A stretch of 6,917 nt of DNA from Planctomycetaceae bacterium (GTDB lineage Bacteria; Planctomycetota; Planctomycetia; Pirellulales; Thermoguttaceae): NCBI GenBank assembly GCA_031254675.1, contig JAIRTV010000569.1, positions 1 to 6,917 of the forward strand, given 5' to 3'. The notes beneath the pieces were generated by a model. That model made no database searches. It was not told the origin of the DNA and saw only the letters and a list, made by a program, of their open reading frames with translations. How positions within the stretch are numbered: position 1 is the first letter of the stretch; every line of letters starts with the position of its first letter. Shown in pieces: positions 1 to 4,754 of this stretch. The position numbers and the translations under genes are program-made.

Positions 1-53
1 TTGGAAACATCAATACCGATAATGGATTGATAGGGTTGAGTTTTTGAGTTCAT
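1..53 (-). CDS. IS110-family transposase (bridge recombinase), N-terminus only
   Basis: The ATG at 53-51 opens a frame reading MNSKTQPYQSIIGIDVS and then leaves the window with two bases of the next codon (AA, so Lys or Asn). The IGIDVS motif, normally followed by Lys, is the hallmark start of the RuvC-like DEDD domain of IS110 transposases; Asp15 would be the first catalytic acidic residue. Known family members are roughly 300-400 residues, with a C-terminal domain carrying a catalytic serine, so more than 90 percent of the gene is missing here. There is no good Shine-Dalgarno sequence next to the ATG; AAGAG lies about 25 bases upstream. The protein would act with the RNA encoded just upstream. 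The call is short but specific; IS1111-type relatives share the same motif. Confidence 0.72.
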   Translation of the reverse strand, partial: MNSKTQPYQSIIGIDVS

Positions 54-83
54 GTGATTACAATAATGGTAAATGTCTCTTTT

Positions 84-225
84 AGGATGAAAAAACTCAT
101 CCTTGCTATTCGCGGTCAATTTGTTAGGAATGCCGCTTGCAACTGTACGAGTTACAAATATCGTGTCGTGGGCTACATGCTGTTTACCGTTCTTCGGAAC
201 AAGGGGCTATCGTAGTCCCACGACC
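84..225 (-). ncRNA. Candidate IS110 bridge RNA (target loop plus donor loop)
   Basis: The non-coding leader of the transposase folds on the minus strand into the bridge-RNA pattern. Hairpin 1: GTCGTGGG (224-217), one bulged A, CTAC (215-212), paired with GTAG (176-173) and CCCACGAC (172-165), giving 12 bp. Inside is an internal loop with a left strand GATAGCCCCTT (211-201), an apical hairpin GTTC-CGAA-GAAC (200-189) and a right strand GGTAAACAGCAT (188-177). This matches the topology of a target-binding loop with left and right guides. Hairpin 2: ATTTGT (159-154) pairs with ACAAAT (124-119) around a donor-type loop containing TGCAAG (141-136), which can pair with the element tip CTTGTA with one G-T wobble. 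A 7-bp hairpin (103-97 with 90-84) may mark the 3' end. The ends are estimates; IS621's RNA is about 177 nt as I recall. Bridge RNAs guide target and donor recognition by the transposase. Confidence 0.62.
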
Positions 226-231
226 ATTTAT

Positions 232-237
232 ATTATA
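232..237 (-). promoter_or_regulatory. Candidate -10 box for the bridge RNA / transposase transcript
   Basis: The minus strand reads TATAAT, a perfect sigma70-type -10, and the first hairpin of the RNA begins seven to eight bases downstream, at G225/G224. No convincing -35 sits 16-18 bases upstream, where the sequence is A-rich and inside the palindrome arm. An alternative -10, TATATT (313-308), lies near the tip. Its -35 would have to come from the other end of the element in a circular form, as described for IS621; that transcript would include the 48-bp palindrome. Confidence 0.4.
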
Positions 238-252
238 GGTTACATTTTAACT

Positions 253-300
253 TATTTTTATTGAATTTTGCCGCTTAAGCGGCAAAATTCAATAAAAATA
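253..300. repeat. Perfect 48-bp palindrome inside the IS left end
   Basis: Two 24-base arms (253-276 and 277-300) are exact reverse complements, with no spacer, around CTTAAG. The core is GC-rich (CCGCTTAAGCGG) and the outer arms are AT-rich. Either strand could form a 24-bp hairpin. It does not look like a canonical intrinsic terminator, since the T-rich side precedes the GC core on both strands. It lies between the inferred IS tip and the -10 box. It could block transcription coming from the upstream minus-strand gene, be a protein-binding site, or be a small palindromic insertion. The structure itself is directly visible; its role is not. Confidence 0.9.
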
Positions 301-322
301 CTCAAACAATATAAACATACAA

Positions 323-399
323 GGGGCTAGTCGGCTATTGCCGACGTGATGTTTCGGCGAAACATCACCCACCTTTGAGGAAACATCATCACCTTTGAG
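323..399. repeat. Hairpin repeat, copy 1, interrupted by the IS tip
   Basis: On the plus strand, from the IS junction, this copy runs GGGGCTA, then stem 1 GTCGGC-TATT-GCCGAC (330-345), then stem 2 GTGATGTTT (346-354) with AAACATCAC (360-368) around CGGCG, then CCCACCT. A near-exact 20-21 base duplication follows (359-379 and 380-399), sharing GAAACATCA and ACCTTTGAG. It shares order and sequence with copy 2 at 414-538. The short ORFs that cross these repeats are low-complexity and not convincing genes. Confidence 0.8.
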
Positions 400-409
400 A
401 CAACTTTCT

Positions 410-424
410 GTAAACAAGGGGCAA
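410..424 (-). other. Unoccupied candidate target site of the IS110 element
   Basis: The minus strand reads TTGCCCCTTGTTTAC. The left strand of the RNA target loop gives TAGCCCCT(T), and the right strand GTAAACA is the exact reverse complement of TGTTTAC, so the RNA predicts TAGCCCCTTGTTTAC. This site matches at 14 of 15 positions, with the CT core at 418-417. It ends copy 2 of the hairpin repeat, and the homologous position in copy 1 is where the IS begins. Confidence 0.55.
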
Positions 425-482
425 GTCGGCTATCGCCGACGCGACCGTGGATGAAAATCCTTCGGCGAAAGGTCGCCCACCT
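414..482. repeat. Hairpin repeat, copy 2
   Basis: This copy starts ACAAGGGGCAA and carries stem 1 GTCGGC-TATC-GCCGAC (425-440), identical to copy 1 except for one loop base. Stem 2 is GCGACC (441-446) with GGTCGC (471-476). Its interior holds a small hairpin GGAT-GAAA-ATCC (449-460) and the shared TTCGGCGAA. The stem-2 arms differ in sequence from copy 1, yet pairing is kept, which points to selection for structure. CCCACCT follows, as in copy 1. It lies downstream of the minus-strand FN3 gene and could shape the 3' end of that transcript. Confidence 0.8.
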
Positions 483-538
483 GAAAAGAACGGTTGCCCA
501 CCTAAAAAGAACGGTTGACTCCTGAAAAGAAAAGGCGG
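476..538. repeat. Three tandem 21-bp units
   Basis: Unit 1 (476-496) and unit 2 (497-517) differ at one position (CCCACCTGAAAAGAACGG versus CCCACCTAAAAAGAACGG, both then TTG). Unit 3 (518-538) is degenerate, keeping CCTGAAAAGAA. Because the period is 21 bases, open frames stay open across it and give a false 7-residue peptide repeat on the minus strand. A similar tandem duplication follows stem 2 of copy 1, so tandem units seem to be a regular part of this repeat family. Confidence 0.8.
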
Positions 539-548
539 ATAGCCAGGT

Positions 549-568
549 AATAGAAAGCGACGCAAGCA
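549..568. repeat. Dispersed GACGCAAGC motif, copy 1
   Basis: Reads AATAGAAAGCGACGCAAGCA and matches 18 of 20 bases with the copy at 4041-4060. It sits between the tandem repeats and the stop codon of the FN3 gene. The flanks are AT-rich, with TTAACTTTCCATTCCC after it. Confidence 0.6.
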
Positions 569-634
569 ATTAACTTTCCATTCCCAACTATCCACCAAAA
601 TCGTTTTGTCTGCACCAAAAAACAAGAGCGTCAA

Positions 635-3600
635 TCAGACAAACCATTTCGGTAACGCAACCTTTGATGCTTTCGAATACAACGTGAAATGTTCCGAATT
701 GACATTCGGAGCCGTCGTTGTCCCATTATCGGGTTGACCGTAATAAACATCAACCCGAATCTGGACACTCAAACCTTTGACATTACCGAAATTCGTGTTA
801 TTAATAACGAGTTGACTGAAAATTGTCGCAAACGTTACTGTTCCGGTAAGATCGGTCACTTTCTTATCTGTCGAAGATGTTTTCGTCGGATCCGAAGTTA
901 TTGTTGCCGCAACCGTTTTGGCTCCGAGCAATTGACCAGTGGCTTTGTCCGCTTTAGAATCCACCGACGTAATTAACGTATAAACGTACAACGGATCACC
1001 AGCTCCTTGCGGTTGCAATGAACCAAGCACTTTTTTGGCAGGAGCCGCCAACGCATCAACACGCGCCATGGAATTACCAACCAATTTCAAACCAAACTCC
1101 GAATTGCTATCCAAAGCGAAACCGTTTTTGGTAATTGTTGCAAGAGGAACCGCCGCCGTTTTAACTTTCACTTCCTTACTCGCCACTGTTTTCGTTACGT
1201 CACTCCAGCCATTATTATAAGCAGCATCTGTCGTCACAATACGGAAAAAGTATTGAGAATTGGGACTGAGTTTTGTAATCTCAATTGTTCCCGTAACAGC
1301 AACCGGATCAGTACCAGCACCAGTATAAACTTTGGCAGCGTTCCAATCGGCTTTGCCTTTGGCATCAACAACATTCGTGTATTCAAGATAATGGGAACCT
1401 GTAGGAATTCCAGCTTTCGGCGCAACAATTTCTACTTTAACGGAATTTATTGTTGTGGCTTTGGTGTCGGCTTTTAATGTCGCGCTAACGAAATTAGCAG
1501 CGTTAATAGTTATGATTTTTCCTTTGGAAAGAGTCCCGGGAACCGAGCCAACCGTCTGAACTGTTACCGTATATTTCGCTTTCGGAGTCAAATTGGCTCC
1601 AATAACACCTGTTGTCCCATCAAGTTTAAGCTCTTCCGAATTTCCTGTTGCCGAAATTGTTGTTGTTCCCAAAACTGCTTTATTAGCGTCCATGATAGTA
1701 ACAACATAATTCGTTCCCGCAGTTGTACCAGAAATCGTAATGGTCGCTTCCGTTCCCTGCTTGACCGCAACAGTAACATTATCGCTAACCGCCGCCGCTT
1801 TAGCAACCGTAACGCCGGTTCTTGTTGCTCCGACACTGACCTGCTCCACTCCCGAAGCATTCCAGGTCGTCGCGTCTTGCGCCGTGGTGTAGGTAACAAG
1901 TGCCTCAACTTTGAAATCGTACTTGGTATTCCAACGAAGATTCGCAAACTCCGCTTCAGTAGCTCCCGCCGCCACATAAAGCACTTCCGAAATTCCGGCA
2001 TTAACACCGTTTTTAATCGTAGCAATAACACGATAACCAGTAACTGCATACTTAAAATCAGTCGCTGTCGTTGGAGCCGACGAACCAGAAGTACCCGCAA
2101 AATGATCCGTTGCGGCTGTCCATTTGACAACGTACTTGTTTTTAACAGTATTATCCGCGTTAGCCGTTACGTTTTTGACATCATTCGCTACCGGATAAAC
2201 ATTGGTAGCATCTGTTGCCGTTACGTCTGCGGTGATCGTCGCAACCGTCGCAGCAATCGTTCCCGTATCAGAAATCGTTCCGTCTGCGCCAACAGCAAAA
2301 GCATAAACATAATCTGTTGCCGCTGCTTTTAAGTTTACTGTTGTAGCACTACCGGTAGAAGAGATCGGTACATAAATCAAATCAGCAAAGGAAACATTGG
2401 CTTTGTCAGGAACAGCATTTATTGCTGTTACGCCAACGTAAAATCCAACCGTTGCATTGGTACTACCGGTACCAGCATTTAACGTAACCGTTGTTCCGCC
2501 GGGAGTATTCGCCAACGCCGCCGTAGTTGGTGCAAGCGGTGACGCCGGAGGCACTATTGCCGAGCCGGTAACCGTACCAGTATTAACGTAGGTCGGCGTC
2601 GAAGCAATCGTCTGCGTGGCAATCGGAGTTACGACAACTTTGATTCGTGTATCTTTGGCAAGTTTGGCATCGCTTCCGTCACCCAACGTTCCCGCAGCAA
2701 AAGCGTCAGCAATTTCCTGCGCAATTTCCAATTTCGAACCAGGATTAACCGTACGAGTAATCGTATTCGTTCCATCAGAAAGCGTAACCGTATAACCGCC
2801 AGTATAATTCGCAGGAGCTTTCCATGTTACTTTAACACCAGCAGGCTTGGCTCCGCTCCCTTTAACATAAGTCGCTTTGACATCAGTCGGCTGACCAACC
2901 GTTACATCGGCAGCGTTGCCTGCTTTTTGCGTTGCAAATGTACCGGAAGTAACAATAACTCCCGTTTTGCTGGTCGTTGCGGTTTTATCTGCCGGATCAG
3001 TCAACGTCAAATCAGTTGTAACAGTATATTTGTAAACCTGATCCGCTGACAACCCCGTAAGTGTACATGATGTTTTTGTTCCAGCATCAACCGTTTTGAT
3101 GAAAACATCAGTACTATCAAAAATATTAACACTGTACTTGGCATTCTTTACCAACGTAGCCTTCCAACCGTCATTGGGATCGCCTGCATTGACATATTTT
3201 GTCGGCTTTCCCCAAGTTATTGTTACCTGACTGGTTGTCAAACCACTCGGCGTCACAATCGAATCCGTTAACGCATTACCATAAACCGGAGTAGATGGTG
3301 CCGTCGTTGAATCAGAACCATTCGGATCTTTGGATGATGTTACTTCGGTCGCTGTCCAATCACTACTCAAATCTTTGGCTTTATCTGTAAAGCTCGAAGA
3401 ATCAGCCGTGATTACTCGAATTTTAACCGCAGTACCATTCGCTAAACCGGTAATTGTTATATTTACATTTGTGTTCGCAGTAAATTGACCAGAAGTATTT
3501 GTGCCCACAGCATCAATCCAAGAATCCGGTGATGCACCAGAAGCATTTTCATACTGGACTAAATAGTGATCGGACGCCGCTGATTGTAACGTAAACGAAA

Positions 3601-3838
3601 TTTGGTTTGCAACCGTCGATTGAACATTACTTACTGTAACTGTCATACCAGCCGATTCAGTACCAATACCTTGCGATACCGTTGTAACAGTATTTTGAAC
3701 AAAATCAGGAACCGAATACTCGTCAACACCCAACGGATTAACACTGAGTAATTCCCGATTTTCGAGTGATTCCATCGCTAAAATTCGTTTCGAAAATTTG
3801 TTTTTCGAGAGTTTCTTCGCGGAAAAATTTGTTGTCAT
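635..3838 (-). CDS. Large secreted/surface protein with LEPR-XLL-type N-terminus and repeated fibronectin-III-like domains
   Basis: 1067 residues, from ATG at 3838 to TGA at 637-635. Residues 22-33 read MESLENRELLSV, a variant of the planctomycetal LEPR-XLL motif found near the start of many large exported proteins; a basic stretch (K8-R18) precedes it and no classical hydrophobic signal is visible. About seven beta-sandwich modules resembling fibronectin III follow, at roughly 65-170, 195-305, 310-425, 430-535, 540-670, 675-780 and 780-890. They are recognisable by 'VTITW', 'YTVT', 'L.P...Y.F.V' strand patterns and Thr/Ala/Val-rich linkers. The last 170 residues (about 895-1067) form a different, unrecognised domain ending ALPKWFV. 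Only one cysteine is visible, and there is no dockerin, PEP-CTERM or membrane anchor at the C-terminus. Likely role: an extracellular adhesive or scaffold protein; no enzyme motif is seen. It is divergent from the porin gene and transcribed toward the IS. Confidence 0.9.
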   Translation of the reverse strand: MTTNFSAKKLSKNKFSKRILAMESLENRELLSVNPLGVDEYSVPDFVQNTVTTVSQGIGTESAGMTVTVSNVQSTVANQISFTLQSAASDHYLVQYENASGASPDSWIDAVGTNTSGQFTANTNVNITITGLANGTAVKIRVITADSSSFTDKAKDLSSDWTATEVTSSKDPNGSDSTTAPSTPVYGNALTDSIVTPSGLTTSQVTITWGKPTKYVNAGDPNDGWKATLVKNAKYSVNIFDSTDVFIKTVDAGTKTSCTLTGLSADQVYKYTVTTDLTLTDPADKTATTSKTGVIVTSGTFATQKAGNAADVTVGQPTDVKATYVKGSGAKPAGVKVTWKAPANYTGGYTVTLSDGTNTITRTVNPGSKLEIAQEIADAFAAGTLGDGSDAKLAKDTRIKVVVTPIATQTIASTPTYVNTGTVTGSAIVPPASPLAPTTAALANTPGGTTVTLNAGTGSTNATVGFYVGVTAINAVPDKANVSFADLIYVPISSTGSATTVNLKAAATDYVYAFAVGADGTISDTGTIAATVATITADVTATDATNVYPVANDVKNVTANADNTVKNKYVVKWTAATDHFAGTSGSSAPTTATDFKYAVTGYRVIATIKNGVNAGISEVLYVAAGATEAEFANLRWNTKYDFKVEALVTYTTAQDATTWNASGVEQVSVGATRTGVTVAKAAAVSDNVTVAVKQGTEATITISGTTAGTNYVVTIMDANKAVLGTTTISATGNSEELKLDGTTGVIGANLTPKAKYTVTVQTVGSVPGTLSKGKIITINAANFVSATLKADTKATTINSVKVEIVAPKAGIPTGSHYLEYTNVVDAKGKADWNAAKVYTGAGTDPVAVTGTIEITKLSPNSQYFFRIVTTDAAYNNGWSDVTKTVASKEVKVKTAAVPLATITKNGFALDSNSEFGLKLVGNSMARVDALAAPAKKVLGSLQPQGAGDPLYVYTLITSVDSKADKATGQLLGAKTVAATITSDPTKTSSTDKKVTDLTGTVTFATIFSQLVINNTNFGNVKGLSVQIRVDVYYGQPDNGTTTAPNVNSEHFTLYSKASKVALPKWFV

Positions 3839-3846
3839 GGAAAATT

Positions 3847-3852
3847 CTCCTT
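3847..3852 (-). promoter_or_regulatory. Ribosome binding site of the FN3-domain gene
   Basis: The minus strand reads AAGGAG with eight bases before the ATG at 3838, an ideal Shine-Dalgarno placement. It fixes the start codon; the next in-frame Met (residue 22) lies in the LEPR-like motif and has no such site. The porin gene on the other side has no comparable site. Confidence 0.85.
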
Positions 3853-3904
3853 ATAGTTAATTGGAAAAAATATTTAATAGTGGAGAGTGGATTTAGATTA
3901 GATA

Positions 3905-3915
3905 GTGACGCAAGC
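3905..3915. repeat. Dispersed GACGCAAGC motif, copy 2
   Basis: Reads GTGACGCAAGC, in the same orientation as the other copies, about 70 bases upstream of the FN3 gene start. The flanks are rich in TAGT/ACTA-like words (ATTACCTATTAACTAGTAAC at 3940-3959), giving a degenerate low-complexity surround. Confidence 0.55.
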
Positions 3916-4040
3916 GTAATTTTTCATTACTTTTTCACTATTACCTATTAACTAGTAACTTCCCACTAAAAATCACCCCAACAATTGAGGCAATTGGAAA
4001 CGCAACTGATCAAGTAAATAACGGAGTGTGGATCGTGGAT

Positions 4041-4060
4041 AATAGAATGTGACGCAAGCA
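4041..4060. repeat. Dispersed GACGCAAGC motif, copy 3
   Basis: Reads AATAGAATGTGACGCAAGCA, 18 of 20 bases like the copy at 549-568, preceded by GTGTGGATCGTGGAT. Its occurrence on both sides of the FN3 gene, always in intergenic DNA and in one orientation, suggests a dispersed intergenic repeat family. Confidence 0.6.
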
Positions 4061-4643
4061 AACTATTTTAGACTTTCCGCAAAAAAAAACTCCGCCAAAA
4101 ATTTGTAAAACCTTTTCAAAAAAGGACGATTCAGGACATTGGCAAACTACATTATATCTAATTGATTTGACCGTTGCCGAAACGACTTAATCTCTTGTAT
4201 TTTGCCGATCCAGCGTAATGTTTTCAATTCTACTTTACGGTATATCTGTTGTCAACCAAAAAAGTTTCCTAACAATACAAAATCGTCTGAATTTGTTAAA
4301 GTTCCGTATGACGCATGCAACTTATAACAATTCTAACAGTTTAGCCGTTAGGAATCAGATTATTGAATGGACTACGAATTGAAAATAGACAATGTTTACG
4401 CTTTTTCGGAAAATCGAATGTTTTTCCCCGAATTAACTTTCTTATCATTATAGAATCGGGCAAAATATCACAATATAGACAAAATAGAGAAAATATAACA
4501 TCAGTTAATGTTAAAATATTCTGAATGTATCGCTTTTTTATTTTATTCCGGTTAGTAGAATCCGATAAATTTTATCAGAGGAATCGATTTTTATTGGAGT
4601 TGAGTTCAAAGAGACTTTTTGCCATATTTTATTATTTCACATC

Positions 4644-4672
4644 TTGATTCATTTCGCTAAAAAGTGTATTCT
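4644..4672 (+). promoter_or_regulatory. Candidate sigma70-type promoter for the porin gene
   Basis: TTGATT (4644-4649) and TATTCT (4667-4672) are separated by 17 bases in an AT-rich context, which would give a leader of about 75 bases before the ATG at 4755. Each box matches consensus in four of six positions. In DNA this AT-rich such matches occur by chance, so this is only a candidate. Confidence 0.3.
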
Positions 4673-4754
4673 TTCCCAACTAGTGAAATCGACTATCTCG
4701 TTACATTTCCGTAATTTGTTTTACAACAAGTAGTTAAGTTCAAAACGAATCGTC

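Larger units (their letters stand above)
1..323 (-). mobile_element. IS110-family insertion sequence, left end (partial, runs off the window)
   Basis: Read on the minus strand, this segment has the layout of an IS110 left end: a tip with no terminal inverted repeat, about 270 bases of non-coding DNA that folds into RNA hairpins, then the transposase start at 53. The tip is placed at the CT in positions 323-322. There, homology between two copies of a neighbouring repeat stops: copy 1 reads GCCCCTTGTATG and copy 2 reads GCCCCTTGTTTAC, with three shared bases after CT. A CT core and absence of target duplication are typical of IS110 elements related to IS621. The right end and most of the transposase lie outside the window. 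The family call rests on the protein motif and RNA layout; the exact tip is inferred from repeat homology and guide complementarity. Confidence 0.75.
3839..4754. other. Divergent intergenic region, AT-rich, no gene seen
   Basis: 916 bases separate the two divergent starts. I see no credible coding frame and no tRNA or recognisable RNA family. It contains the FN3 gene's ribosome binding site, two copies of the dispersed GACGCAAGC motif (3905-3915, 4041-4060), a related GACGCATGC (4310-4318), an A9 run near 4081, and a small hairpin CCTTTT-CAA-AAAAGG (4111-4125). TTCCTAAC (4266-4273) is inverted as GTTAGGAA (4347-4354). A candidate promoter for the porin gene lies near the right end. The length leaves room for regulatory sites or an unrecognised small RNA. 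Confidence 0.7.

Noticed and set aside
3..47. Plus-strand 14-codon frame entering from the left edge (GNINTDNGLIGLSF)
   Set aside because: It is antisense to the IS110 start, which carries a specific family motif.
199..209. Third copy of the hairpin repeat, suggested by ACAAGGGGCTA
   Set aside because: Only this 11-mer matches; the rest of the repeat is absent. It lies in the internal loop of the IS leader RNA, so it is better read as the target guide than as a repeat copy.
253..300. Palindrome as a bidirectional intrinsic terminator
   Set aside because: No T-run follows the GC stem on either strand in the right order; the T-rich part is inside the 5' arm. Kept only as a palindrome of unknown role.
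319..538. Possible CRISPR array
   Set aside because: Repeats are few, unevenly spaced, mutually different in sequence, and themselves form the hairpins; no regular unique spacers or cas genes.
327..569. Minus-strand ORF of 80 residues across both hairpin repeats
   Set aside because: It is Arg-rich low complexity created by translating the repeat stems; no ribosome binding site and no domain.
389..634. Minus-strand ORF of 81 residues with a QPFFLGG-like peptide repeat, directly after the FN3 gene stop
   Set aside because: It needs a TTG start with no ribosome binding site, and its peptide repeat is produced by the 21-bp DNA tandem repeat and the hairpin repeat; all the sequence is explained by non-coding repeats.
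1588..2332. Alternative frames of 150-180 residues within the FN3 gene
   Set aside because: Arg/Leu-rich or Arg/Asn/Ser-rich shadow frames of a well-supported long gene.
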